Shown here: positions 43,761 to 54,967 of the stretch, piece by piece
Position numbering within the stretch: position 1 is the first letter of the stretch
Layout: every line of letters starts with the position of its first letter
The notes under the pieces: generated by a model
Databases searched by the model: none
What the model saw: the letters and a program-made list of their open reading frames with translations, nothing else
Told to the model about the DNA's origin: nothing
Source: Methylobacterium currus
GTDB lineage: Bacteria > Pseudomonadota > Alphaproteobacteria > Rhizobiales > Beijerinckiaceae
Reading direction: 5' to 3'
DNA: 64,000 nt
Assembly: GCF_003058325.1 (NCBI RefSeq)
Contig: NZ_CP028843.1
Location: forward strand, 673,501 to 737,500
Translations under genes and position numbers: made by a program

Positions 43761-44354
43761 CGCCTGGTCGTCGTGCCGTTGCTGGCGGAGTTCGTCGCGC
43801 GCTACCCCGAGATCACCGTCGAGATCGATCTCAGCGACCAGATCGCGGACGTGCTCGGTGGCCGGACCGACGTCGCGATCCGCTTCGGCCCCCTCGCCGA
43901 CAGCCCGCTGACCGCCCGCCGCCTCGGCGAGACCGGGCGCACGGTCGTCGCGGCCCCGTCCTACCTCGCCCGGGCCGGCGTGCCGCGGGTCCCGGCCGAT
44001 CTCGCGCGGCACAATTGCCTGGATTTCAGCTTCCGGCGCATCGAGCCCGGCTGGCCATTCCGTGAGGCGGGGCGCGATGTTCTGCTCGCGGTGGGCGGCA
44101 ACCTGACGGCCAATAGCGGCGAGACGCCGGTGCAGCTCGCGGTCCAGGGGGTCGGCATCACCCGGGTGGGGAGCTTCCATATCCAGCAGGAGGTGGCGAG
44201 CGGTCAGCTCGTCCCCCTCCTCGACGCCTACAACCCGCAGGATCGCGAGAGCATCCACGCGGTGTTCGTCGGCGGCGCCACGGTTCCGGCGCGGGTGCGC
44301 GTCCTGGTCGATTTCCTGGCCGAGCGGATGCGGGCCCGGTCTCCCGACGGGTGA
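43755..44354 (+). pseudogene. 3' remnant of a LysR-family regulator gene
   Basis: About 199 codons encode the LysR substrate-binding domain only: GRLVVVPLLAEFVARYPEITVEIDLSDQIADVLGGRTDVAIRFGPLADSPLTARRLG in outline, then a full C-terminal lobe to VLVDFLAERMRARS. The first 100 or so residues with the helix-turn-helix are absent, and upstream sequence in this frame is the antisense of the MFS remnant. It cannot act as a DNA-binding regulator. The two remnants are divergent and both lack their 5' ends. Confidence 0.85.
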
Positions 44355-44376
44355 CCGAGCCGCGTCGGTCGGTCCG

Positions 44377-45273
44377 TCAGTGCTCCCCGACCTCGCCCAG
44401 ATGCGTCAGGAGCGCCTCCGCCACCGCGTCCGGCGCCTCCCTGGTCGGGAAGTGGCCGACATCGTCGAGCTGCACCTGCCGGTACGGGCCGGTGAAATGC
44501 TGCTCTTGCCCTGAGAACGAGGCCGGCAGCACGCAGGTATCGGCGCCCCCATGGATCACCAGGGTCGGCACCGCGATGTGGCTCGCATCCTCCGCCGCCT
44601 GTCTCAGCTCGGCGAAGCGCGAATCGGGCGCGTCGGCGCCCCAGCGCGAGCGGTAGAAGTTGAGGGTGACCGCCGCCCAGTCCGGGTTCTGGAACGACGG
44701 CGCCGTCTTGCCGAAGGTGTCGTCGCTGAACCACGGCCCGGGCGGGCTCCAGGCCACCCATTGCTCGCGGGCGAAGGCGACCGGGTTCTCGCGCACGAAG
44801 GCGGCGCCCGGCGCGGTGTTCATGAACCACTGGTACCAGAAGGCCCGCACCTGCGGCAGGGGCGGCACGCCGATGCGGCCGGGCGCCCAGGGCACCGAGA
44901 GAGCGGCGATCGAGGACACCCGCTGCGGCCGGGCTGCGGCGAGCAGGTAGGCGACGCGGGCGCCCCAGTCGTGCCCGATCACCGGCAGGCGCGAGAAGCC
45001 TAGGCCGTCCATGAAGGCGAGGATGTCGGTGGCGAGCGCCGCCGTCTCGCCGCTCTTCGGACCTTCGGCGTTCAGGAACTTCGTCGGCCCGCAGCCGCGC
45101 CAATAGGGCACGATGGTACGCCAGCCGGCGGCGTTCAGCTTCGGCACCACGCCATCGAAGGTCCGCGGATCGTCCGGCCAGCCATGCAGCAGCAGGACCG
45201 GCTGGCCCATATCGGGGCCCGAGGCCTCGTAGGTGATCTCGACCTCGCCGGCCGTGACGCTGTTGACGTCCAT
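44377..45273 (-). CDS. Alpha/beta hydrolase, epoxide hydrolase or haloacid dehalogenase type
   Basis: 298 residues. HGWPDDPRTF forms the oxyanion region, the nucleophile is Asp102 in IGHDWGARVAYLLA, and the histidine is at 274 in VGHFPTREAP. An aspartate rather than serine nucleophile places it with epoxide hydrolases and fluoroacetate-type dehalogenases. A cap domain occupies about residues 130-225 and is rich in Trp, Tyr and Phe (FWYQWF, YRSRWG). The ATG at 45273 has GGGAG upstream. Natural substrate unknown. Confidence 0.9.
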   Translation of the reverse strand: MDVNSVTAGEVEITYEASGPDMGQPVLLLHGWPDDPRTFDGVVPKLNAAGWRTIVPYWRGCGPTKFLNAEGPKSGETAALATDILAFMDGLGFSRLPVIGHDWGARVAYLLAAARPQRVSSIAALSVPWAPGRIGVPPLPQVRAFWYQWFMNTAPGAAFVRENPVAFAREQWVAWSPPGPWFSDDTFGKTAPSFQNPDWAAVTLNFYRSRWGADAPDSRFAELRQAAEDASHIAVPTLVIHGGADTCVLPASFSGQEQHFTGPYRQVQLDDVGHFPTREAPDAVAEALLTHLGEVGEH

Positions 45274-45352
45274 GGGCAATGCTCCCGCCTATCAACGCGA
45301 AGGGCGGGGCCTTGAAGGCCCCGCCCTTACATTCCTTCGGTGACCAGATGGG

Positions 45353-47590
45353 TCAGCCGATGATCTTGTCGATGGTGATCGGCAGCTCGCGCACCCGCTT
45401 GCCGGTGGCGTGGAACACCGCGTTCGCCACCGCGGCGGCGGCGCCCACGATGCCGATCTCGCCCAGACCCTTGACGCCGAGCGGGCTGACCTTGTCGTCG
45501 TGCTCGTCGACGAAGATCACCTCGATGTCGTGGATGTCGGCATTCACCGGCACGTGGTACTCGCCGAGATTGTGGTTCATGATCCGGCCGAGGGTGTGGT
45601 CGAGCATCGACTCCTCCTCCAGCGCGGCGCCGATCCCCATCACCACCCCGCCGAGGATCTGGCTGCGGGCGGTCTTGAGGTTGAGGATCTTGCCGGCCGC
45701 GATGGCGCTCACCACCCGCGTCACCCGCACCACGCCGAGGTCCTCGTCGATCTTCACCTCGGCGAAGACTGCCGAGTGGGTATAGGCCGAGAAGCGCATG
45801 TTGGTGAGCATGCTCGGCTTGACCTTCTCGGTCGCCTCGACCCGCTCGACGCCGCCGGCCCGCATCGCCTCGGCGATTCCGACCTTTCGCGAGGGGTCGG
45901 TCTGGAGCCGGATCTCGCCATCCGCGAAGGTCACGTGGGCGAAGTCCGCATTCGCCAGCGGCGATTCGCTCATGCTGCGGGCGTAGCCGAACAGCTGCTC
46001 CGCCACCTTGCGGCAGGCCGCCTGCACGGCGGCGCCCGAGGAGGCCGCGGTCCAGGAGCCACCGGCGAGCGGCGCCTCGGGCAGCGCCGTGTCGCCGAGC
46101 CGGGTCGTCACCTGGTCGAGGGCCAAGCCGAGCGCGTCGGCGCCGATCTGGGCGAGGATCGTGTAGGTGCCCGTCCCCAGGTCGGCGGTGGAGCAGGCGA
46201 GTTCCAGCTTGCCGTCGGGCGTGAGCGTGGCGCTCGCGCTCGACTGCATCATCATGGCCTCCCAGACGCCGGTCGCCATGCCCCAGCCGACGAGCTCGCG
46301 CCCGTCGCGCATGGAGCGGGGCTCCGCCTTGCGCTTCGACCAGCCGAAGCGCGACGCGCCCTGCTCGTAGGCGGCGCGGAGCGCCTTCGAGGTGAACTCC
46401 TTGCCTTCGCCCTCGTCGTGCTCGGCGTAATTGCGCAGGCGCAATTCCAGCGGATCGACGCCGGTGGCATAGGCCAGCTCGTCCATCGCGCATTCGAGGG
46501 CGAAGATGCCCGTCACCGCACCCGGCGCCCGCATGTCGGACGGGGTGTAGGTGTCGATCTTGGCAAGCTTGTAGTCGAGCGTGACGTTCGGGCAGTGATA
46601 GAGCAGGCCCGACCAGTTGACCACGGCTTCCTGGTAGTCCTCGAAGGTCGAGGTGCCTGCGACCGCATCATGCGTCAGCGCCTGGAGGCGCCCGTCCTTG
46701 TCGGCGCCGAGCGCCACGGTCTGGAAGGTCTCCGGCCGGTAGCCGAAGGTGAACATCTGGTCGCGGGTCAGCACGACCCGGACCGAGCGCTTGAGGTCGA
46801 GGGCGGCAGAGACCGCCAGGTAGAGCTGGTATTGCGGCCGCAATCCCGAACCGAACCCGCCGCCGACGTAAGGGGTGATCACCCGCACGTCCTCGGGCTT
46901 CAGGCTGAACACGCTGCAGACATAGCCTTGCGTGTTGTTCACGCCCTGGATCTTGTCGTGGATGGTGAGCTTGCCCTCGCCCTCGTAGACCACCGTCGAG
47001 GCGTGCGGCTCCATCGGGTTGTGGTGCTCGATCGCCTGCTTGTACTCGTGGCGCAGCTGGATCGGCGCCGCGTCGTAGGCGCCGGCGGCATCGCCCCGCG
47101 GATCCGGCGGCGGCTTGATGCCGGAGCGCTTCTTCGGCGGCACGTAGGCCGCGTCACGGTTCTTCTCGAGGTCGGTGTTCGGCACCTCCTCCTCATAGGT
47201 CACCTTGACCAGGCTGGCGCCGTAGCGGGCGAGCTCGAAGCTCTCGGCCACCACCAGGGCCACCGGCTGGCCGCCATAGACGATCTCGGGTCCGTTGAGC
47301 GCCCGGAACGGCGAGCCGGGCGGCGCGACCTGATCGCGGTAATTGTAGTCGAGCCAGGCGGTGCGCGGCTTGTTCTCGTGGGTGAACACCTTGATCACGC
47401 CGGGCACCGCCTCGGCGGCCTTGGCGTCGATCGCCGTGATGCGGCCCTTGGCGATGGCGCTCGACACGACGACGCCGTGGGCGAGGTCGGGGGCGGTGAA
47501 CTCCGCGGCGTATTTGGCGGCGCCCGTCACCTTGGCGGGGCCGTCGAGCCGGCTCCGGGCAGTGCCGACGTAATGCGAGGGGGTGGCCAT
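45353..47590 (-). CDS. Molybdenum-binding subunit of aldehyde oxidoreductase (PaoC-like, xanthine dehydrogenase family)
   Basis: 745 residues. Binds the molybdopterin cofactor and oxidises the substrate. Xanthine-dehydrogenase-family blocks: GAAKYAAEF near the start, VYGGQPVALVVAES, YVGGGFGSGLRPQYQLYLA, MRAPGAVTGIFALECAMDELAYATGVDPLELRLRN in outline, and the catalytic glutamate region VKGLGEIGIVGAA close to the C-terminus. Length and neighbours match the PaoC/YagR group of aromatic-aldehyde oxidoreductases. It ends a three-gene operon (2Fe-2S, FAD, Mo). No XdhC/PaoD cofactor-insertion chaperone is adjacent. Confidence 0.93.
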   Translation of the reverse strand: MATPSHYVGTARSRLDGPAKVTGAAKYAAEFTAPDLAHGVVVSSAIAKGRITAIDAKAAEAVPGVIKVFTHENKPRTAWLDYNYRDQVAPPGSPFRALNGPEIVYGGQPVALVVAESFELARYGASLVKVTYEEEVPNTDLEKNRDAAYVPPKKRSGIKPPPDPRGDAAGAYDAAPIQLRHEYKQAIEHHNPMEPHASTVVYEGEGKLTIHDKIQGVNNTQGYVCSVFSLKPEDVRVITPYVGGGFGSGLRPQYQLYLAVSAALDLKRSVRVVLTRDQMFTFGYRPETFQTVALGADKDGRLQALTHDAVAGTSTFEDYQEAVVNWSGLLYHCPNVTLDYKLAKIDTYTPSDMRAPGAVTGIFALECAMDELAYATGVDPLELRLRNYAEHDEGEGKEFTSKALRAAYEQGASRFGWSKRKAEPRSMRDGRELVGWGMATGVWEAMMMQSSASATLTPDGKLELACSTADLGTGTYTILAQIGADALGLALDQVTTRLGDTALPEAPLAGGSWTAASSGAAVQAACRKVAEQLFGYARSMSESPLANADFAHVTFADGEIRLQTDPSRKVGIAEAMRAGGVERVEATEKVKPSMLTNMRFSAYTHSAVFAEVKIDEDLGVVRVTRVVSAIAAGKILNLKTARSQILGGVVMGIGAALEEESMLDHTLGRIMNHNLGEYHVPVNADIHDIEVIFVDEHDDKVSPLGVKGLGEIGIVGAAAAVANAVFHATGKRVRELPITIDKIIG

Positions 47591-47598
47591 GGATGTCC

Positions 47599-48612
47599 TC
47601 AGGCGATGCGCTTGTCGGTCTGCGATTGCGGCGTGCCGGCGGCGGCTTGGCTCAAGCCCCGCACGATGGCGCGCCGCGCCAGCTCGACCTTGAAGGCGTT
47701 GTGGGCGTAGGGCCGGGCTTCGGCCAGGATCACGTCCGCGGCCTCGCGGAAGGTCTTTTCCGTCGCCGGCTTGCCCTGGAGGCGTCCCTCGGCGTCCGCG
47801 TTGCGCCAGGGCTTGTGGGCGACGCCGCCGAGCGCGAGGCGCGCGGTGCGGATCGTGTCGCCGTCCAGCTCGATCACGGCTGCGACCGAGACCAGCGCGA
47901 AGGCGTAGGAGAGCCGGTCGCGCAGCTTCAGGTAGGTGTAGTGCTTGGAAAAGTCCTCGTCCGGCAGGTCGACCGAGAGCACGATCTCGCCGTGCCGGAG
48001 CGTGGTGTCGCGTTGCGGCTCGTCGCCCGGCAGGCGGTGGAACTCACCGAACGGAATGGCGCGCCGGCCGTCCGGCCCCTCGACCTGCACGATCGCGTTG
48101 AGCGCTGCCAGCGCCACGCACATGTCGGAGGGATGGGTGGCGATGCAGGTGTCCGAGGCGCCCAGGATCGCGTGGATGCGATTGACGCCGGTCATCGCCG
48201 GGCAGCCGCTGCCGGGCTCGCGCTTGTTGCAGGGCGTGCCCTCGTCGTAGAAATAGTAGCAGCGGGTGCGCTGGAGCAGGTTGCCGCCGGTCGTGGCGGC
48301 GTTGCGCAGCTGCGGCGAGGCCCCGGCAAGGAGCGCGCTCGCGAGCAGGGGGTAGCGCTCGTTGACCAGCGGGTCGTAGGCGACGGTGGCGTTCGGCACC
48401 AGCGCGCCGAGCCGCAGGCCGCCCTCGTGCTGGACGATCTCGTCGAGCGGCAGGCGGGTGATGTCGACGAGCCGGCCCGGCCGCTCGACGTTGTACTTCA
48501 TCAAATCGACGAGGTTGGTGCCCCCGGCGATGAAGCGCGCCGCCGGATCGGCCGCGAGGGCCTGCACGGCCTCCTGCACGGTGCCGGCGCGGGTATAGGC
48601 GAACCGGTTCAT
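47599..48612 (-). CDS. FAD-binding subunit of aldehyde oxidoreductase with 4Fe-4S motif (PaoB-like)
   Basis: 337 residues. CO-dehydrogenase-type FAD domain: ARFIAGGTNLVDLMKYNVERPG and GASPQLRNAATTGGNLLQRTRC in outline. The extra cysteines in TRCYYFYDEGTPCNKREPGSGCPAM match the loop that in PaoB carries a 4Fe-4S cluster, a feature that separates this group from ordinary xanthine dehydrogenases. The start at 48612 overlaps the stop of the 2Fe-2S gene by four bases, and the Mo-subunit gene follows after eight bases. Confidence 0.92.
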   Translation of the reverse strand: MNRFAYTRAGTVQEAVQALAADPAARFIAGGTNLVDLMKYNVERPGRLVDITRLPLDEIVQHEGGLRLGALVPNATVAYDPLVNERYPLLASALLAGASPQLRNAATTGGNLLQRTRCYYFYDEGTPCNKREPGSGCPAMTGVNRIHAILGASDTCIATHPSDMCVALAALNAIVQVEGPDGRRAIPFGEFHRLPGDEPQRDTTLRHGEIVLSVDLPDEDFSKHYTYLKLRDRLSYAFALVSVAAVIELDGDTIRTARLALGGVAHKPWRNADAEGRLQGKPATEKTFREAADVILAEARPYAHNAFKVELARRAIVRGLSQAAAGTPQSQTDKRIA

Positions 48613-49157
48613 TCCGCGGCCTCCCGGAAGGTGCGGTTCGCTCCGCCCGTCGCCTTGTTCTTCAGCACGTCCTCGACGGCGTCGACGATGTTGGTATAGG
48701 CGCCGCAGCGGCAGATGTTGCCGCTCATGTGCTCGCGGATCTCCTCGCGCGAGCGGGCGCGGCCCTCCTCGATCAGCGCCACCGCCGACATGATCTGGCC
48801 CGGCGTGCAGTAGCCGCACTGGAAGGCGTCGTGCTCGACGAAGGCCGCCTGGACCGGGTGGAGTGTCCCGGTGGACAGGCCCTCGATGGTGGTGACGTGG
48901 GCGCCGTCCTTCTGCACCGCCAGCGCCAGGCAGGAATTGATCCGCTTGCCGTCGACGATGACCGTGCAGGCGCCGCACTGGCCGTGGTCGCAGCCCTTCT
49001 TGGTGCCGGTGAGGTCGAGTTCCTCGCGCAGGAGGTCGAGGAGGGTGGTCCAGGGCGCGACCTGGAGCTGCCGCTCCTGCCCGTTGACCGTGAGGGTGAC
49101 GGGGATCGTCCCCGGTGGGGCGGAGGAGCCGCTTTCGCTCAGCATGGGCTTGGCCAT
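48609..49157 (-). CDS. 2Fe-2S subunit of aldehyde oxidoreductase (PaoA-like)
   Basis: 182 residues from the ATG at 49157. Two 2Fe-2S centres: a plant-ferredoxin type with GCDHGQCGACTVIVDG, and a helical domain with AFQCGYCTPGQIMSA and GNICRCGAYTNIVDAV. E. coli PaoA carries a Tat signal for export of the complex; here the start is MAKPMLSESGSSAPPGT and no twin-arginine signal is visible, even reading further upstream. The enzyme is therefore probably cytoplasmic. First gene of the three-gene operon. Confidence 0.92.
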   Translation of the reverse strand: MAKPMLSESGSSAPPGTIPVTLTVNGQERQLQVAPWTTLLDLLREELDLTGTKKGCDHGQCGACTVIVDGKRINSCLALAVQKDGAHVTTIEGLSTGTLHPVQAAFVEHDAFQCGYCTPGQIMSAVALIEEGRARSREEIREHMSGNICRCGAYTNIVDAVEDVLKNKATGGANRTFREAAE

Positions 49158-49431
49158 CACTCGTGAGGGGCCCGGCACCGGGGCGCGCCGAGAGGGCACG
49201 CGGCCCTGAAGCCGGGCGGCATACCCGATAACCGTTCTAGTGTGGGGTCGTTCCCCAAGGGAGCCCGGGGGGTCTGCGGGCAGGTGGTCGCGGGGGAGGG
49301 GCCTGGCGTGATCGCGGTTGCGTGCGAAAGTCCGCCCACGATCTGCGCCCCAACTCGGCGCATGATGGCTGTTCTTCGTTGTTTCTCGGCGGTTTTGTTC
49401 GGTCGGAAAATACAGATGTTGCACCCTCCGT

Positions 49432-49471
49432 GTCATCCCGGGTTCGCCTGAAGACGAGAATCCGGGATGAC
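49432..49471. repeat. Dispersed palindrome, family 1, copy 4
   Basis: GTCATCCCGGG...CCGGGATGAC with loop tcgcctgaagacgagaat between the oxidoreductase operon and the ABC exporter gene. Arms match copy 1 at 1893; the loop resembles that of copy 2 (19033). Confidence 0.65.
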
Positions 49472-49546
49472 GCGAATGATTTGAGTTGGATCGGCCCCAT
49501 CGAACAGGCCCTCGCGGAGCCTCGAGCCGTCCCCCCCAACGGCGAA

Positions 49547-49575
49547 GCGCCGGCTCACGCGAAGTGAACCGGCGC
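49547..49575 (-). terminator. Hairpin beyond the ABC exporter gene
   Basis: GCGCCGG-c-TCAC / GTGA-a-CCGGCGC with a five-base loop, one mismatch, about 55 bases past the exporter stop. No T tract, so termination would be weak or Rho-aided. Confidence 0.4.
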
Positions 49576-49628
49576 CAAGCCCCACGAAGGAGGAATAATC
49601 ACTCTGGGCGGAGGGACGCCGGAGCCCC

Positions 49629-51392
<1,764 letters not shown>

Positions 51393-51636
51393 CGTGGCGA
51401 TCGATCCCGGTTCTTCGCACGCGTGCGGCCCACGGTCGGGAGAGAAACGGGATGCAAGAATCCCGCCGCAATCTCTCCGCTTTCTCCCGCAAGCCCCACC
51501 CGCTTCTCGCAACGCGCAAGCGTCACCTTATGTTGCAGGCGAATGGTGCTGCCCCTCGTTTAATCCGTCGTTTCTGAACGGGAGTTGAGCGGCGCTGCGG
51601 TGCACACCGCTTTCCCGTCTCTCATCGCAACCCGAC

Positions 51637-52986
51637 TCATGGCTCCTTCGGCCGCCGGGTCTCCGGCATGATCGCCAGGACCAGGACGAGGGCCAGGGCC
51701 GCCACCGCGGAGAGGCCCAGGAAGGCGGCGTGGGAGCCGAAATGGTCGGCCATGTACCCCGAGAGCGTGGTGCTGGCCGCCGCACCCAGGCCCATGGCGG
51801 TGCCGACGGCGCCGAGCGCCATGTTGAAGCGGCCGGTGCCGCGGGTGCAATCGGCCACGACGAGCGGCACCATCACGCCGAGCACCGCGGCCGAGATCCC
51901 GTCGAACACCTGCACCGCCACCAGCAGCTCGGGCGCGTCCGTGTAGGCGAAGAGCAGGCCGCGGATCGGCAGGGCGGCGAAGCCGAGGATGAGGAGCGGG
52001 CGCCGGCCATAGGCCTGGGCGGCGCGGCCGACCGCGGGCGCGATCAGCGCCATCACCAGCTGCGGGGCCATGATGCAGGCGGCGATCAGGATGGTGGCGG
52101 TCTGGCTCGTGCGCACCGTGAGCACGCTGCCGACCAGCGGCAGCATCGCCGCGTTGGCGACGAAGAACAGGGTGATGCAGGCGGCAAAGCACAAAAGCGC
52201 CCGGTTGGTGACGACGAGCTTCAGGCTCTCCCAGCCGCCGGGCGTCGCGCCGCCCTCGGGCGCCTGCGGGCGCACCAGGTCGATCTCGCTCGCACGCACG
52301 AACCACAGGGCGGCGAGCGTCGGCAGCGCCAGGGCGGCGGTGACGTAGAACACCGACTCGCTCGACAGGTAGTAGCCGCAGGCGCCCATGCCGGCGGCGG
52401 CGAGCGCGTTGCCGATCGAGGAGAAGCGGGCGTTGCGGCCGAGCCGTTCGCCCAAGCCCGCATGTCCCACGAGGCCGAGGCTGATCGCCGCGATGGCGGG
52501 GGTGAGCGTGCAGCTCGCGATCGAGTGCGCCGCCATGGAGAGCGCCACGATCAGGAAGGTCGGGAACAGGGCGAGGCCGGCGGCGGAGGCGCCGATCACC
52601 GCCACCGACAGGGCGGCGACGAAGCGCTTCGAGCGTACCCAGTCGACGAAGGCGCCGCCCGGCACCTGCCCGAACAGGCTGAACAGGCCGCCGATCGTGA
52701 GGACCAGCCCGATATCGGACTGGGTCCAGCTCTGCGAGGTGAAGTAGACCGCCACGAACGGGCCGAAGCCCGTCTGCAGGTTGGCGACGAAGAACGTAAA
52801 GGCGTCGAGCCCGCGGCTGCTGGTGAGCGAGGGCGCCGGCTTCTCCCGCCGCCGGCCCAGGGACGCACCGGCCCTATCACGGTCGCGGGTCGCATCCGGC
52901 CGGGGGTCCGGCCGCATCTCGGCGCGGGCGACCTCCCGGTCGCGGTGGGCGACGGGGCGGCGATGGGCCTGGCGCGGGCGCGTCAT
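51637..52986 (-). CDS. MFS transporter
   Basis: 449 residues. A basic, hydrophilic N-terminal tail of about 55 residues precedes twelve helices. Loop 2-3 reads FGQVPGGAFVDWVRSKR, a degenerate MFS motif A, and the second half has GRAAQAYGRRPLLILGFAALPIRGLLF. Substrate unknown. The ATG at 52986 overlaps the TGA of the PRC-barrel gene (ATGA), so the two are translationally coupled, an uncommon pair. Confidence 0.9.
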   Translation of the reverse strand: MTRPRQAHRRPVAHRDREVARAEMRPDPRPDATRDRDRAGASLGRRREKPAPSLTSSRGLDAFTFFVANLQTGFGPFVAVYFTSQSWTQSDIGLVLTIGGLFSLFGQVPGGAFVDWVRSKRFVAALSVAVIGASAAGLALFPTFLIVALSMAAHSIASCTLTPAIAAISLGLVGHAGLGERLGRNARFSSIGNALAAAGMGACGYYLSSESVFYVTAALALPTLAALWFVRASEIDLVRPQAPEGGATPGGWESLKLVVTNRALLCFAACITLFFVANAAMLPLVGSVLTVRTSQTATILIAACIMAPQLVMALIAPAVGRAAQAYGRRPLLILGFAALPIRGLLFAYTDAPELLVAVQVFDGISAAVLGVMVPLVVADCTRGTGRFNMALGAVGTAMGLGAAASTTLSGYMADHFGSHAAFLGLSAVAALALVLVLAIMPETRRPKEP

Positions 52987-53912
52987 TTGTCCGGCGGGTT
53001 GCGCGCCGCGGCCTCGTCGGGGGCCGGGGGCGAGGCGGGGGCGGCCGCATTGGGCGGCGGCGTCGCGGGAGCCGGGGCGGCGGGTGCCGGCGCTGCCGCG
53101 GAGGCCGGCGCCGGCACAGGGCCGGCCGGACCCAGCACCACGATCGGGTCGCCGGGCTTGTACTCGGGCGAGACCCGCACCTGGTTCCGGTTGAGCTGCA
53201 GCACCGCGCGGCCCGGCTTGTTGTCGGCCGAGAAGTGCAGGGCGCGCCAATCGACCGCGATCTTGCGCGAGCCGACGCCGAGGAAGCCGCCGAAATCGAT
53301 GATCGCGGCCCGCGGCCGGCCGTCCTTGTCGACGATGATGTCGATGATCCGGCCCATATCCTCGCCGGCGGCGCTGCGCACCGGCTTGCCGAGGACGCCG
53401 TCGTAATCCTGGGTGTCGAGGACCGTGGCCGGCGTGCCGGACGGGGTCGCCGGCGCCTGCGCGGCGGGGGCCGGGGCGGGAGCCGGGTTTGCCGGGGCCG
53501 GGTTCGCGGGAGGCTGGCTCACCGGGGCCTGCGCTGCCGGGGGAGGGGCCGCGGGGGCTTGCGCGCCGGGAGCCGGCGACGGGGCCGGCGAGGGCGCCGT
53601 CGGGGCGGGTGCCGCTGCCGGTGGCTTCTGGGCCTCCGCAGGCGACGAGCCCTGCTGCGCTTGCACCGCCGTCACGGCGGAAAGCGCGGCGAGCGCCGTC
53701 AGGATCGTCCGCAGGGCGCCTGGCACAATTCCTGGCAAACCGGCCTCTCGCAGGGTCACGCGACGCGTCTTCCCGGCAACCGTGGCCGGGGCCGGGGGTT
53801 CCGGCGGGGAGACGCCCCGATGGCGGAGGAACGCGGCGAAGTTGTGGGGGCGGAGCGGCAGGGGCAGCCGGGCGGGCGCGTCACCGCCGCGGTCGAGCCG
53901 TCGAGCAGACAT
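52983..53912 (-). CDS. PRC-barrel domain protein with proline/alanine-rich flanks
   Basis: 309 residues from the ATG at 53912, which has GGAGG seven bases upstream. Residues 1-65 are hydrophilic, 66-86 form a hydrophobic helix ending AVTAVQAQ like a signal peptide, then a long Pro/Ala linker, one PRC-barrel domain (about 165-255: [50 protein letters not shown] in outline), and a second Pro/Ala tail. If the first start is used the helix is an internal anchor; a GTG at 53759 would give a normal exported protein. Coupled to the MFS gene by ATGA. Confidence 0.85.
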   Translation of the reverse strand: MSARRLDRGGDAPARLPLPLRPHNFAAFLRHRGVSPPEPPAPATVAGKTRRVTLREAGLPGIVPGALRTILTALAALSAVTAVQAQQGSSPAEAQKPPAAAPAPTAPSPAPSPAPGAQAPAAPPPAAQAPVSQPPANPAPANPAPAPAPAAQAPATPSGTPATVLDTQDYDGVLGKPVRSAAGEDMGRIIDIIVDKDGRPRAAIIDFGGFLGVGSRKIAVDWRALHFSADNKPGRAVLQLNRNQVRVSPEYKPGDPIVVLGPAGPVPAPASAAAPAPAAPAPATPPPNAAAPASPPAPDEAAARNPPDK

Positions 53913-54196
53913 CGTGGGCCTCCGGGGCAGGCGCGGCGGCCCGCCCGAGCATCGGTCGTCGGGTTATCGCGGCGCGGATGCGCCACGCCGGGCGGGCCTC
54001 CGGGCCCGCGCCGCGTACGGAGCACAGTGCGGCGCAGCGGGCGAGGTGTCCAGGCGGATGCCCCGCCGCCCCGCGCTTTCGCGGGGGAGTGTTGTTCCGC
54101 CATACGGGCGGCTGGCGGCGGCCGGGGGGCCACGCTACATCGCGGGCGTTCCTTCGAGAGCCCCCGTTCGAGAATCCCGCCCCGAGAAGTCCGTCA

Positions 54197-54967
54197 ATGT
54201 CCGCTTCACCCCTCCGCCTCGGCGTCAACGTCGATCATGTCGCCACCCTGCGCAACGCCCGCGGCGGCACGATGCCGGACCCCGTGCGCGCGGCGCAGGC
54301 GGCGGTCGCGGCTGGGGCCGACGGCATCACCGCCCATCTGCGCGAGGACCGCCGCCACATCCGCGATGCCGATGTCGAGCGGCTGCGGCGCGAGATCGAC
54401 CGGCCGCTGAACTTCGAGATGGCGGCGACCGAGGAGATGCTGGGCATCGCGCTCCGCCTGACGCCCCACGCCGCCTGCCTGGTGCCGGAGAAGCGCGAGG
54501 AGCGCACCACCGAGGGCGGGCTCGACATCGTCGGCGGCCGCGAGCACCTGGCGCCCGTGATCGGGCGGCTCGGCGAGGCCGGGGTGCGGGTCTCGCTGTT
54601 CGTCGAGCCGGAGGTGCATGTGATGGAGGCCGCGCGGGCGCTGGGCGCGCCGGTGGTCGAGCTGCACACCGGCACCTATTGCGAGGCCGTGATCGCGGGC
54701 GATGCGGCCAAGGTCCGGTCCGAGCTGGCGCGGCTCTCCCGCGCGGCCGAGCATGGCCACGCCCTCGGGCTCGAGATCCATGCCGGCCACGGCCTCACGG
54801 TCGACAGCGTCGGCCCGGTGGCGGCCCTGCCGCAGCTGCGCGAGCTGAATATCGGCCATGCCCTGATGGCAGAGGCGATCTTCGACGGGTTGCCCGCGGC
54901 GATCCGGGCGATGCGGGCCGCGATGGAGGCCGGCCGCCGGCAAGCCCAGGACGGGACCCGCGCATGA
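54197..54967 (+). CDS. pdxJ: Pyridoxine 5'-phosphate synthase
   Basis: 256 residues; last ring-closing step of vitamin B6 synthesis from 1-deoxyxylulose 5-phosphate and 3-amino-2-oxopropyl phosphate. TIM-barrel with [17 protein letters not shown] at the N-terminus, [48 protein letters not shown] and [14 protein letters not shown] in outline, all standard. It overlaps acpS by four bases (ATGA), heading pdxJ-acpS-lepB-rnc-era. Confidence 0.97.
   Translation: MSASPLRLGVNVDHVATLRNARGGTMPDPVRAAQAAVAAGADGITAHLREDRRHIRDADVERLRREIDRPLNFEMAATEEMLGIALRLTPHAACLVPEKREERTTEGGLDIVGGREHLAPVIGRLGEAGVRVSLFVEPEVHVMEAARALGAPVVELHTGTYCEAVIAGDAAKVRSELARLSRAAEHGHALGLEIHAGHGLTVDSVGPVAALPQLRELNIGHALMAEAIFDGLPAAIRAMRAAMEAGRRQAQDGTRA

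Larger units (their letters stand above)
49158..49628. other. 471-base gap between the oxidoreductase operon and the ABC exporter gene
   Basis: Holds one family 1 palindrome and a hairpin beyond the ABC gene. The section 49370-49420 is less GC-rich than its surroundings and is a reasonable place for the oxidoreductase promoter. No gene or RNA recognised. Confidence 0.5.
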
